64,000 bases of DNA, taken from AM-1111 sp046302135. GTDB lineage: Bacteria; Bacteroidota; Bacteroidia; B-17B0; Aurantibacillaceae. The notes under the pieces were generated by a model that had not been told where the DNA came from, searched no databases, and worked only from the letters and a program-made list of their open reading frames with translations. Of this stretch, positions 26,544-35,954 are shown piece by piece (the first letter of the stretch is position 1; each line of letters begins with the position of its first letter). Position numbers and translations under genes: made by a program. The DNA lies in assembly GCA_046302135.1 (NCBI GenBank), contig JBKCIQ010000014.1, forward strand, positions 8,051-72,050, given 5' to 3'.

Positions 26544-26885
26544 CTATAGTCTGAGAACGCAGATGAAGGGGAGTATTTGTCTAATCTGCCGTTTGGAGAA
26601 TTGAATTAAACCTGAATGCTTTAACAAGACTGAATCAAAGCGTGGCACAAGCATTAGTTCAACTGTTGCCGGTATCCTGTTTTGATTACTTTGATGTTGA
26701 ACTAATGTTAACCCATTTGAATACCCGGCTTCAGTTTCTTCCTCTTCAATCGGATAATTTTCTTCATAATTATTTCCGGATACATCAACACGACTACCCG
26801 AAACAGCAATAAACGTAGTAAGACATTGAGAAAATAAAAAGAAAGCCAGGAAGAAGAAAATTAATGTATTAAAACGGGCTTTCAT
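26544..26885 (-). CDS. Exported protein of unknown function (113 aa)
   Basis: The 113-aa product opens with a signal peptide (NTLIFFFLAFFLFSQCLTTF). An acidic stretch follows (NYPIEEEETEAG near residue 44), then a hydrophobic C-terminus with QIRQILPFICVLRL. I recognise no domain. It lies downstream of two near-identical 15-17-bp palindromes that overlap its leader, so expression is probably regulated. It opens the three-gene unit. Confidence 0.6.
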   Translation of the reverse strand: MKARFNTLIFFFLAFFLFSQCLTTFIAVSGSRVDVSGNNYEENYPIEEEETEAGYSNGLTLVQHQSNQNRIPATVELMLVPRFDSVLLKHSGLIQFSKRQIRQILPFICVLRL

Positions 26886-26888
26886 AAT

Positions 26889-26925
26889 AAAAGTATTACT
26901 TCTTTAAGTAAAAGTATTACTTTTA
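26889..26925. promoter_or_regulatory. Two palindromic sites, centres 21 bp apart
   Basis: TAAAAGTATTACTTTTA (26909-26925) is a perfect palindrome about a central T. A second copy, TAAAAGTATTACTTCTT (26888-26904), has the same core with two mismatches. Their centres, 26917 and 26896, are exactly 21 bp apart, two helical turns, so dimers would bind the same DNA face. The block ends four bases before the ATG of the 113-aa gene. Each palindrome also contains TACTTTTA, close to a -7 element. Confidence 0.6.
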
Positions 26926-26982
26926 AAATCATTAGTCAAGCAATTTTAGGTTATTAACATTTTTTGACTATAACCTGATTTA

Positions 26983-29583
26983 TTACTGCCTGAAAACAAA
27001 TTTCTTTTCAAAACAGTCGAGAATTATCTCTTTACCCGTTTCTATTTTACCGCTTAATATCCATTTTGAAAGTTCATTCAGAATTTGTTTCTGAATAACT
27101 CTTTTTACCGGTCTTGCTCCAAACTGAGGATCATATCCCAACTGAGAAAGCCAATCCATAGCTTCAGGTGTTGCCACAAGGTGTACACCTTGCTCAGCAA
27201 GCTTTTGTACAACAGATTTAAACTGGATATTTACAATTTCAAAAACATTGGACCTAGTAAGTGGCTCGAACATGATTATTTCATCTATTCTGTTTAGGAA
27301 CTCCGGCCTGATAGATTTTTTTAATAATTCAAACACATTAGATTTGGTCTTTGCCAATACGGACTCTCTGTCACCATCTGCACTTACCAACTTTTCATAA
27401 CTATCTTGTATCAAATGAGATCCTAGGTTGGAAGTCATTATGATGATTGTATTTTTAAAGTTAACAACTCTACCTTTGTTATCGGTCAATCGCCCATCAT
27501 CTAAAACTTGCAACAAGATATTGAAAACATCAGGATGCGCTTTTTCTATTTCGTCAAGTAATACTACTGAATATGGTTTTCTTCTTACCGCCTCTGTTAA
27601 CTGACCACCCTCTTCATAACCTACGTAACCCGGAGGCGCACCAACCAATCTGCTCACGGTATGCTTCTCCTGATATTCACTCATGTCAATCCTTGTCATT
27701 GCATTTTCATTGTTGAAAAGATAATCGGCCAAAGCTTTTGCGAGTTCTGTCTTCCCTACTCCGGTTGTACCCAAGAAAATAAATGAACCTATAGGCTTTC
27801 GTGCATCCTGAAGACCTGCTCTGCTTCTTCTTACTGCATCTGACAAACTGGAAATTGCCTCATCCTGACCAACAACTCTTAAATGTAACTCATCCTCCAG
27901 ATTCAATAATTTTTCTCTTTCACTCTGAACCATTTTTTTTACAGGAATACCAGTCCAAGCACTTACCACAGTAGCAATTTCATCTGCTCCGACTTCTTCG
28001 TTCACCAATTGATGTCCGCTTTGCTTACTATCGGTGAGTTTTTGTTCGTGCGATTTTAATCTTTCTTCAGCATCTTGAATTTTACCGTAACGAATTTCCG
28101 CGACTCTTCCATAATCTCCACTTCGCTCGGCATTTTGAGCCTCCAATTTTAAATTTTCTATCTCCAGCTTTACTTTCTGTACACCTTCAATCATTTCTTT
28201 TTGACTTTGCCATTTGGCACGTAAATCAGAACGTACATCTCCCAACTCAGCAATCTCTTTATTTAATTCAGTTAATTTTCTCTCATCATTTTCTCTCTTG
28301 ATTGCCTCCCTTTCTATTTCAAGCTGTCTAATCTTCCTTTCCACCTCATCCAGCTCAACAGGCATTGAATTAATTTCTATCCTCAACTTTGAAGCTGCTT
28401 CATCCATCAGATCAATTGCCTTGTCGGGAAGGAAACGATCTGAAATATACCGCTGAGATAATTCCACAGCAGAAATAATTGCTTCGTCTTTAATTCTTAC
28501 TTTGTGATGAGTTTCATACTTTTCTTTTATACCTCTTAAAATAGAAATACTGTCTTCGGTAGTTGGCTCGTCCACCATTACCTTCTGAAATCTTCGCTCA
28601 AGTGCCTTATCTTTTTCAAAATATTTTTGAAACTCATTGAGTGTTGTTGCTCCAATAGCCCTCAGCTCGCCACGCGCAAGTGCCGGCGTTAAAATATTGG
28701 CCGCATCCATAGCACCCTCGCCTCCTCCACCGGCACCCACCAAAGTGTGTATCTCATCAATGAATAGTACAATTTCTCCGTCAGCACCAACAACCTCCTT
28801 AACAACAGACTTCAAACGCTCTTCAAATTCTCCTTTGTATTTGGCACCCGCTATCAACGCCCCCATATCCAAAGAAAATATTTGCTTTGACTTTAAATTC
28901 TCGGGCACATCTCCGCTTATAATTCTATGTGCCAATCCTTCTGCAATAGCTGTTTTACCTACACCAGGCTCGCCAACCAAAATGGGATTGTTCTTAGTTC
29001 TTCTGGATAAAATTTGCAAAACCCTTCTTATCTCCTCATCTCGTCCTATTACAGGATCCAGCTTGCCTGTTTTTGCCATTTCATTGAGGTTGATGGCATA
29101 TTTATTCAAAGCGTTATAACTTTCTTCCTGACTTTGACTGGTTACATTTTTTCCTTTACGTAATTCATTTATGGCAGATTTTAAATCCTTTTCACTAATT
29201 CCTACATCTTTCATCATCTGAGCTACAGAATCACCTCCGGACAATACACCAAGTAAAAGATGCTCTAATGAAACATATTCATCTTTAAAATCTTTTTTAA
29301 ACTTATCAGCTTTAGCTAAAGTCTGATTTGCGGAGGAAGAAAGATAAGGCTGACCACCTGAAACTTTAGGATAAGAACTTGTAATGGCATCGAGTGTTTT
29401 ATTAAAAACCTGAGGGTTTACATTCAACTTCTTTAAAAGAAACGGTGTAACGTTTTCATCTACTTCAAGAATGCCTTTTATCAGGTGTCCGTTTTCAACA
29501 GCCTGTTGCCCGTTTTGCGTTGCTAGCAATACTGCCTGCTGAATCGCTTCCTGACTTTTTATGGTATAATTGTTCAGATTCAT
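26983..29583 (-). CDS. clpB: ATP-dependent chaperone ClpB
   Basis: The 866-aa AAA+ disaggregase, which works with DnaK to rescue aggregated proteins, has the complete layout: a Clp N domain (residues 1-145), AAA module 1 with Walker A GEPGVGKT near residue 203, a long coiled-coil middle domain (about 400-540), and AAA module 2 with Walker A GTTGVGKT near 603 and the GYVGYEEGG pore loop near 650. Length and motifs match the family. No sigma-32-type or HrcA/CIRCE element is visible upstream. Confidence 0.97.
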   Translation of the reverse strand: MNLNNYTIKSQEAIQQAVLLATQNGQQAVENGHLIKGILEVDENVTPFLLKKLNVNPQVFNKTLDAITSSYPKVSGGQPYLSSSANQTLAKADKFKKDFKDEYVSLEHLLLGVLSGGDSVAQMMKDVGISEKDLKSAINELRKGKNVTSQSQEESYNALNKYAINLNEMAKTGKLDPVIGRDEEIRRVLQILSRRTKNNPILVGEPGVGKTAIAEGLAHRIISGDVPENLKSKQIFSLDMGALIAGAKYKGEFEERLKSVVKEVVGADGEIVLFIDEIHTLVGAGGGGEGAMDAANILTPALARGELRAIGATTLNEFQKYFEKDKALERRFQKVMVDEPTTEDSISILRGIKEKYETHHKVRIKDEAIISAVELSQRYISDRFLPDKAIDLMDEAASKLRIEINSMPVELDEVERKIRQLEIEREAIKRENDERKLTELNKEIAELGDVRSDLRAKWQSQKEMIEGVQKVKLEIENLKLEAQNAERSGDYGRVAEIRYGKIQDAEERLKSHEQKLTDSKQSGHQLVNEEVGADEIATVVSAWTGIPVKKMVQSEREKLLNLEDELHLRVVGQDEAISSLSDAVRRSRAGLQDARKPIGSFIFLGTTGVGKTELAKALADYLFNNENAMTRIDMSEYQEKHTVSRLVGAPPGYVGYEEGGQLTEAVRRKPYSVVLLDEIEKAHPDVFNILLQVLDDGRLTDNKGRVVNFKNTIIIMTSNLGSHLIQDSYEKLVSADGDRESVLAKTKSNVFELLKKSIRPEFLNRIDEIIMFEPLTRSNVFEIVNIQFKSVVQKLAEQGVHLVATPEAMDWLSQLGYDPQFGARPVKRVIQKQILNELSKWILSGKIETGKEIILDCFEKKFVFRQ

Positions 29584-29706
29584 TTCAAAATTTTCCTTTG
29601 AACAATCAAATTATATTCCCTCTGATAAACAGCTACAAATTGTCGGTAACTGATACATTTAAGAGACATTGTGTCCTTTGAATAAAGAAAATTCAGAAAA
29701 AATGTC

Positions 29707-31101
29707 TCATTTAAAATAACCTATAATGCCCGCATTTGAGTAAAAAGTAGAAAACTCTTGCTGTGAGAAGAACCGTTCCTTATCTGAAAAACCAAGTTTC
29801 ATGCATTTCAACAGGAGCAATTCAGATTCCTTAAGATTTCCCTGCTTGGCCCTTAGCAAAGCTTTCTGATACGCCCACTCAGAATTAGATGGGTCTACAA
29901 TGGAATAAATTTCTATCAATTTTTCAAGTAACAAAACATCTTGCTTTGCTTCCTGAGAAATCAAAGTCATATAAACTGCAAGACTTAAATAGCTTTTCAG
30001 TCTTTGGTTCATAAGGTGTTTTTCATTTGGTAATGAATGAGAATCCATTATTTTCACCTCAGCATTCCACCAATCAATACTCTCAGTAAAAAACTTCTGA
30101 TAATATTCTCTTTGCAATACAGCTTCCCTTGCTTCATTTTCTTCGCTTTCTTTAATAAACCTGATTACTTCTGGATTTGACTTCAATTTATCGAATTGAT
30201 TATTAAAATCCATATAAGACTTTTCGTTATAAATTAACGGAAGTATTTCCTTTAATTTTTGATAACGCGAAAGGTTATTAGTTTGCTTATTTAAAATTTC
30301 AAGCTCAGAATTTATAAAAATTTTAATGAGGGAATCATTCGGTTGTTGTATATGATTCAGCATATTCGCAGACTCCAGGAAAACAAAAATCTTTTCCATT
30401 GATGATTCAGGGGCCCAATCGTGTTTACCATCGAATTCAATTAAAAGATGTTTAACCTGTAGCTCATCTAATGAAGCTTCGGTTCTTCTTTGTTCCAATA
30501 AATTAAAGTCTTCGTTACCGGCCACACCTGCAAATACAAAATCATTCTTTATGCGAGATCTTGATGGTTCAAATCCTGCAGAGTTTGCAATAACTCCGGA
30601 AACCTCATTGTCAGATAAACCTATATTAATTGCAACTCTGGCTCCACCACTAAAACCGGCACAATAAATTCTTCCTCCATTGGTGTGGTATTTAGATTTA
30701 ATCTCCTTCTTAATAGCATTATATATTTCAGGATAAATGGTTGTTGGAATTCCATTTTTGCTGTCGGCGCTTGCGATTAAAATATAACCATATTTCTCAC
30801 TCAATTTTTTATACTTCTGCAAAGGAAGATCTGCTTTTGCGTGAGGATCAAAAAAAATTATTACAGGCAAATCTGAACCCTCTTTGTAATAAAACGGCAG
30901 ATAAACCGAATACGTGAAACGACCATCTGACTGGCATTTTATACCGGATAAGATTTTACCTTTTTCAATATTATTTCCTTTTTTTAAATCAGAAAACTTA
31001 AGTGTGTCAGAAATGACTACATCATTAGCTTCGTTTCTGTTTCCGCAAGAAATGAGAAATGATACGACGAAGAATAAAAAAAAATTCTTCCTCATGGACA
31101 T
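29707..31101 (-). CDS. Lipoprotein alpha/beta hydrolase, uncharacterised
   Basis: From the ATG at 31101 (an alternative at 31095 gives MRKNFF) the product is about 464 aa. It has a lipobox, LISCGN, after the signal helix. Residues 50-240 form an alpha/beta-hydrolase-like domain: VIIFFDPHAKAD, the nucleophile elbow YCAGFSGGARVA, and a late GKHDW that could hold the catalytic His. The C-terminal 220 residues are helical, TPR-like. Its start overlaps nothing but lies 1 nt beyond the kup stop, so it follows kup in one transcript. The substrate is unknown. Confidence 0.7.
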   Translation of the reverse strand: MSMRKNFFLFFVVSFLISCGNRNEANDVVISDTLKFSDLKKGNNIEKGKILSGIKCQSDGRFTYSVYLPFYYKEGSDLPVIIFFDPHAKADLPLQKYKKLSEKYGYILIASADSKNGIPTTIYPEIYNAIKKEIKSKYHTNGGRIYCAGFSGGARVAINIGLSDNEVSGVIANSAGFEPSRSRIKNDFVFAGVAGNEDFNLLEQRRTEASLDELQVKHLLIEFDGKHDWAPESSMEKIFVFLESANMLNHIQQPNDSLIKIFINSELEILNKQTNNLSRYQKLKEILPLIYNEKSYMDFNNQFDKLKSNPEVIRFIKESEENEAREAVLQREYYQKFFTESIDWWNAEVKIMDSHSLPNEKHLMNQRLKSYLSLAVYMTLISQEAKQDVLLLEKLIEIYSIVDPSNSEWAYQKALLRAKQGNLKESELLLLKCMKLGFSDKERFFSQQEFSTFYSNAGIIGYFK

Positions 31102-31102
31102 G

Positions 31103-33109
31103 CTAATCGAACTGGTGCTCGTGAAAATCCAACTCTGCGCCTTCATTAGAAATACGCTGTAGCTTAAGATCTGTGTGCGGATGTATTACCAACGGGAACT
31201 TTTCTAAACGTACAGAGCTTGGATCTAAACCAAATGCTCTAGCTTCAGAAATACCAATTCTTTTCAAAAAGAAATATGCATCCAAAATGATTCGCTCGTG
31301 CCAAGGAAGATCATTGTCATAAGACAAAAACTTATCAATGATTATGAATTTAAAGTCGCCGATCACATTATTACGATTCAGTGACTCATAACGACTGGTA
31401 ATATCAACTTCTCCATTTCTCACTAAATCCTGAACCACCTTCCTGAACATCAAATTGATTTTCGGTGCAACTTTAAACCCTAGATTAAAATCAATTCGAA
31501 TGAGGTTTTCTTTTTGAATGTGATGAACGCGGTATTCGCAAGTGTTTGGTTCATCCATTACATTAACATGTACAAACCAATAGAGGTCTGCTCGCTTAGG
31601 TCTACGCTGAAGAATTGAGTAAATAACTTTTGATTCTATTTCATCCGCCTTTGGCGAATTGGTCATGTGAATTAGGTGTGTAGCATACTTTGGGATAGTT
31701 AGGTCATTGCTCAGATCGGCAAACAAACTCTTGTACTTATCTATCTTTACAAATTCGGTATAATTTCCTCTGATTAATTTGGCGAGGTACCATATTCCCA
31801 TAATGCAGGCAAGAAAAATCGCTATCAATAGGGTTATGTAGCCACCATTAATAAACTTTTTTAGATTGGCAACCAAAAAAGAACTTTCTACCACAAAATA
31901 AACTGCAATAAATATGTAGACGAATACAAATGGAAAATGCCTTAACTTCATAAATACAGGTAAAAGACGGGAAGACATCATCATTCCTAAAATAATCGTT
32001 AGCCCGTAAGCCGCCTCCATTTCTTTTGATTCCTTGAAAAAGAGAACAATAAAAATGCAACCGAAATATAGCATCCAGTTTATGGCAGGTATGTACATTT
32101 GACCTTTTAACTCTGTAGGATACTTAATTCTGAACTTAGGCCAGAAATTAAGGCGCATGGCTTCGTTTATCAAAGTAAAAGATCCACTGATCAATGCCTG
32201 GCTCGCAACAATTGTTGCCGCTGTAGCAATACAAATTCCGATTGGTAAAAACCACTGAGGCATGATTTCATAAAAAGGATTCCTGCCATTTAAAGAAGTG
32301 CCAACTACGCCTTTAGAGAGTAACCATGCTGACTGACCAAAGTAATTCAGCACCAGCATTATTTTTACAAAAATCCAACTCATACGGATATTCTGCCTTC
32401 CGCAGTGACCCATATCTGAATACAAAGCCTCAGCCCCTGTAGTGCAAAGAAACACGGCGCCTAAAAGCCAAAAACCTCCAGGATGGTCAATTAACAAATC
32501 TATTCCCCATATCGGATTCAATGCCTTAAAAACAGATAAATCCTGAGACAGGTTGATTATGCCAAAAAAGCCAAGCATCAGAAACCACACAAGCATGATG
32601 GGGCCGAAAGCTTTACCAATGAATTTTGTTCCGAATTGCTGAATTACGAAAAGTAATGTAATAATTAAAATTATAATAGGTACTGTTTTACGATAATCAT
32701 TAAAAGACGGATCAATGCCTTTTAATCCCTCAACTGCGGAAGCAACAGAAATAGGCGGTGTAATAATTCCCTCACCCAAAATACAACAGCCTCCAATAAT
32801 AGCAGGGAAAATCAACCACTTAACTCTTGCCTTTTTTATTAATGTATATAATGCAAAAATTCCACCCTCTCCCTTATTATCTGCCTGAAGTGTAAAGAGT
32901 ACATATTTTATTGTTGTCTGTAAGGTAAGCGTCCAGAAAACAAGAGACATTCCTCCAAGTACCACAGCAGGCTCGATTTTTCCGTCGCCATTTATTGCAC
33001 TCATCACGTAAAGAGGCGAGGTCCCAATATCACCGAAGATAATTCCGAGGGTAACTAAAAGGCCACCGAATGTAACCTTGTTGATGTCGCCGTGATGATT
33101 TTGGCTCAA
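31103..33109 (-). CDS. kup: Kup-type potassium transporter
   Basis: This KUP/HAK-family H+/K+ symporter has twelve helices (residues 14-435 in this numbering). The hallmark GDIGTSPLYV is in helix 1 and LGGMSLVFWTLTLQTTIKYV follows; the C-terminal cytoplasmic domain is about 230 residues. I choose a TTG start at 33109, giving about 668 aa beginning MSQNHHGDINKVTFGG. A TTG at 33142 would give a longer protein, but it lies upstream of the -7 element at 33135-33128. The start is moderately sure and the family call is firm. Confidence 0.9.
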   Translation of the reverse strand: MSQNHHGDINKVTFGGLLVTLGIIFGDIGTSPLYVMSAINGDGKIEPAVVLGGMSLVFWTLTLQTTIKYVLFTLQADNKGEGGIFALYTLIKKARVKWLIFPAIIGGCCILGEGIITPPISVASAVEGLKGIDPSFNDYRKTVPIIILIITLLFVIQQFGTKFIGKAFGPIMLVWFLMLGFFGIINLSQDLSVFKALNPIWGIDLLIDHPGGFWLLGAVFLCTTGAEALYSDMGHCGRQNIRMSWIFVKIMLVLNYFGQSAWLLSKGVVGTSLNGRNPFYEIMPQWFLPIGICIATAATIVASQALISGSFTLINEAMRLNFWPKFRIKYPTELKGQMYIPAINWMLYFGCIFIVLFFKESKEMEAAYGLTIILGMMMSSRLLPVFMKLRHFPFVFVYIFIAVYFVVESSFLVANLKKFINGGYITLLIAIFLACIMGIWYLAKLIRGNYTEFVKIDKYKSLFADLSNDLTIPKYATHLIHMTNSPKADEIESKVIYSILQRRPKRADLYWFVHVNVMDEPNTCEYRVHHIQKENLIRIDFNLGFKVAPKINLMFRKVVQDLVRNGEVDITSRYESLNRNNVIGDFKFIIIDKFLSYDNDLPWHERIILDAYFFLKRIGISEARAFGLDPSSVRLEKFPLVIHPHTDLKLQRISNEGAELDFHEHQFD

Positions 33110-33127
33110 GAAAAATAATTTGTTATA

Positions 33128-33156
33128 CAAATGTATATACAAATTCTAAAAATCAA
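33128..33156 (-). promoter_or_regulatory. Promoter of kup
   Basis: Minus strand: TTG (33156-33154), 18 nt, then TACATTTG (33135-33128). The consensus fit is good. It ends 18 nt before the proposed TTG start of kup and shows that the upstream in-frame TTG at 33142 is not the start. Confidence 0.6.
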
Positions 33157-33277
33157 CAAAGAAAACAACTAATTTTTTATCATAAATCAATTCTTTACAG
33201 CAAGAAACTTAAGTCTTATGAAGTAAATAGGTAATTAGTTTCAATAATTGTAATTTAGCACGCAATTAAATAAAAAT

Positions 33278-35905
33278 ATGCTAAAGAAAATTACAATATC
33301 TGCGGCGGCACTGATACTCGTTATTGCAGCCTGTAAATCTAAAAAATCATTGGTAGTTGAAAAAAATCAAAACAAAAACGATGAACCTATTGTAGAAATT
33401 GAACAAGTAGAAGTAAAACCGAAAGAAAAACCTAAAACAAAAATTTATCAGTCTAGCAATACCAAGCAAAATGACATCATCCATACCAAACTTGAGGTTA
33501 AATTCGATTGGCAAAATTCATGGCTTTACGGCAAGGCTAGCATTGATATTAAACCATTTTTTTACCCGACAGCAAAACTTTATTTAAATGCCAGGGGAAT
33601 GGATATTTACAAAGTGCAAATTGTAAAATCAGGGCAGAATACAGATCTAAAATACACCTATGAAAACGACTCCATTAAAATTGATCTTGACAAAACATAT
33701 ACTAAAGAAGAAAAGTACACGGTTTTCATAGATTACAAATCTAAACCGGAAGAGTTGAAGAAAGGCGGTAGCAGAGCAATAATGAGTGACAAAGGCTTGT
33801 ATTTTATAAATCCTAAAGGGGAAGACCCTGATAAAATGCCACAGATTTGGACTCAGGGAGAAACCCAGAGCAACAGCGCATGGTTTCCTACCATTGATTC
33901 TCCGAATGAAAAAATGACTCAAGAGCTTTTTATTACTGTAGACGACAAATACACTACCTTATCCAATGGCGTTCTGAAGGAACAGAAAAAAAATACTGAC
34001 GGTACGCGTACAGACCGATGGGTGATGGATCTACCTCATGCACCATATCTTGTGATGATGGGTATAGGTGAATTCAAAATTGTAAAGGATTCATGGAAAG
34101 GAAAAGATGTTTGGTACTACGTTGAAAAGGAATACGAGCCGTATGCACGTGCAATTTTCGGTAACACTCCTGAAATGCTTGAGTTTTATTCTAATAAATT
34201 AGGTGTTCAGTACCCTTGGCAGAAGTATTCACAGATCGTTTGCCGTGATTACGTCAGCGGTGCCATGGAAAACACAAGCGCAACACTTCATGGTGAATTT
34301 CTTTACAGCACAGACAGAGAACTCATCGATGATGATCAGGAATCAGTTATTGCTCACGAACTTTTTCATCAGTGGTTCGGTGATCTGGTTACGTGCGAAA
34401 GCTGGAGCAACCTCCCCCTTAACGAATCATTCGCCACTTATGGAGAATACCTCTGGAATGAGTACAAATACGGAAGAGATAAAGCGGATGCTGAAGGATA
34501 TGCAAGCCGCTCAGGTTACATTGCTGAAAGTAAACAAAAAAATGTAGACCTTATTCGATTTGATTACAAGGGCCGTGAGGACATGTTCGATGGCCACTCT
34601 TATAATAAGGGAGGACAGATCTTGAATATGTTGAGGCGTTATGTTGGCGATGAAGCATTTTTTTCTTCACTCAAACTTTACTTGGAAAGAAACAAATTCA
34701 ATACAGCAGAAGTTCACAACCTTCGTCTATGCTTCGAAGAAGTTACCGGTGAAGATCTGAACTGGTTTTTCAATCAGTGGTTTTTGTCAAAAGGACATCC
34801 AGATCTAAAAATTGAAAAACAATATGATGCGGCACAAAAAAAACTAACTCTCAAAATTACACAGCAACAGGATTTTGAAAAAGGGATTCCTTTGTTTACA
34901 ATTCCCGTTAATGTTGACATTTACTCAGGTAAGAACAAAATGAGTAAACTGATTTGGATCAAACAAGCTGAAGAAACCATCGAAATTCCAAATGTGAACC
35001 AACAACCTGACCTTGTAAATTTTGATGCAGACAAATCATTGCTTTGTAATAAGAATGAGAGCAAAACACTTGAAGAGTATGTATTTCAATATAAAAATGC
35101 GCCATTGTACCTTGACAGATTTGAAGCAATGGAATATTTGAAAAACGAATTGAGCAATCCTGTTGCTTATGAAACCATTGTACTTTCGCTGAAAGATAAA
35201 TATGAAGGATTAAGAAAAAAAGCAATCGGAATTTTAAACAATGTTGCATCTTCCAAAGAAGAAAAATTAAAACCAATGATGATTGAAATATCGAAAAATG
35301 ATAAAAACTCCAACGTAAGAGCCGCGGCAATTAATTTTCTTGCGGAAAATTACAAAGGAAATGACTTAAAAGAAGTTTATTCCTCTGCCATGAACGACAA
35401 GTCATTGAACGTAATTTCAAATGCTCTGGAGGGACTGTCAGTTCTAGACATGAATCTTGCGTTAAGCAAAGCGAAAGAACTTGAAAAAGAAAAAAGCATG
35501 TCCCTAACCTTTTCGATCATGAACTTGTACGCCGAAAACGGCAACGAATCCAGTCTTACTTTTTTTATGGATAAGGCAAAAGAGTTCGGAGGTTTTTCTG
35601 AAGTAGGGTACTACAATATGTTTGGAAAATTTTTAAAGAAATGCAACGATGAAGGCACTATGAAAGGAGTAACTTTCATAAAAAACAGAATAGCGGCAAG
35701 TAAAAACCAGTTTGCCAAATACGGCGCACAGAAAGCGATCAAAGATCAGCTAAACAGGTATGAAGAAAAGTCAGCTGAGTTGACTGCAAAAATTGAAAAC
35801 ATGAAAAAATCTGGTCAGGATACCAAGGCACTCGATGATCAACTAAATACGGCGAAAAGTATCAAGGAGAAAATTAAAGCGGCCTATGATGAAACTAAGA
35901 AGTAA
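33278..35905 (+). CDS. M1-family metallo-aminopeptidase lipoprotein
   Basis: The 875-aa protein has a lipobox (LILVIAACKSKK, Cys at 19) and a catalytic M1 domain. GAMEN, the substrate N-terminus motif, is near residue 328; the zinc motif is H360-E361-L-F-H364 with the third ligand E383 (NESFATYGEYLW). The C-terminal 270 residues are helical HEAT-like repeats with a coiled-coil tail (RYEEKSAELTAKIENMKKS). It should trim peptides in the periplasm. Peptidase T follows 49 nt later and may act on the same peptides. Confidence 0.93.
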   Translation: MLKKITISAAALILVIAACKSKKSLVVEKNQNKNDEPIVEIEQVEVKPKEKPKTKIYQSSNTKQNDIIHTKLEVKFDWQNSWLYGKASIDIKPFFYPTAKLYLNARGMDIYKVQIVKSGQNTDLKYTYENDSIKIDLDKTYTKEEKYTVFIDYKSKPEELKKGGSRAIMSDKGLYFINPKGEDPDKMPQIWTQGETQSNSAWFPTIDSPNEKMTQELFITVDDKYTTLSNGVLKEQKKNTDGTRTDRWVMDLPHAPYLVMMGIGEFKIVKDSWKGKDVWYYVEKEYEPYARAIFGNTPEMLEFYSNKLGVQYPWQKYSQIVCRDYVSGAMENTSATLHGEFLYSTDRELIDDDQESVIAHELFHQWFGDLVTCESWSNLPLNESFATYGEYLWNEYKYGRDKADAEGYASRSGYIAESKQKNVDLIRFDYKGREDMFDGHSYNKGGQILNMLRRYVGDEAFFSSLKLYLERNKFNTAEVHNLRLCFEEVTGEDLNWFFNQWFLSKGHPDLKIEKQYDAAQKKLTLKITQQQDFEKGIPLFTIPVNVDIYSGKNKMSKLIWIKQAEETIEIPNVNQQPDLVNFDADKSLLCNKNESKTLEEYVFQYKNAPLYLDRFEAMEYLKNELSNPVAYETIVLSLKDKYEGLRKKAIGILNNVASSKEEKLKPMMIEISKNDKNSNVRAAAINFLAENYKGNDLKEVYSSAMNDKSLNVISNALEGLSVLDMNLALSKAKELEKEKSMSLTFSIMNLYAENGNESSLTFFMDKAKEFGGFSEVGYYNMFGKFLKKCNDEGTMKGVTFIKNRIAASKNQFAKYGAQKAIKDQLNRYEEKSAELTAKIENMKKSGQDTKALDDQLNTAKSIKEKIKAAYDETKK

Positions 35906-35954
35906 AAATTATTTTCTTTATTAACAACGAAAAATTGACCCTTTTTTACTCTTT

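Noticed and set aside
26983..29583. CIRCE or HrcA operator at clpB
   Set aside because: I looked for TTAGCACTC-N9-GAGTGCTAA-like repeats upstream of 29583 and saw none.
33110..33142. Longer N-terminus for kup from TTG 33142
   Set aside because: It lies at or upstream of the -7 element TACATTTG; the Kup family start is closer to MSQNHHGDINK.
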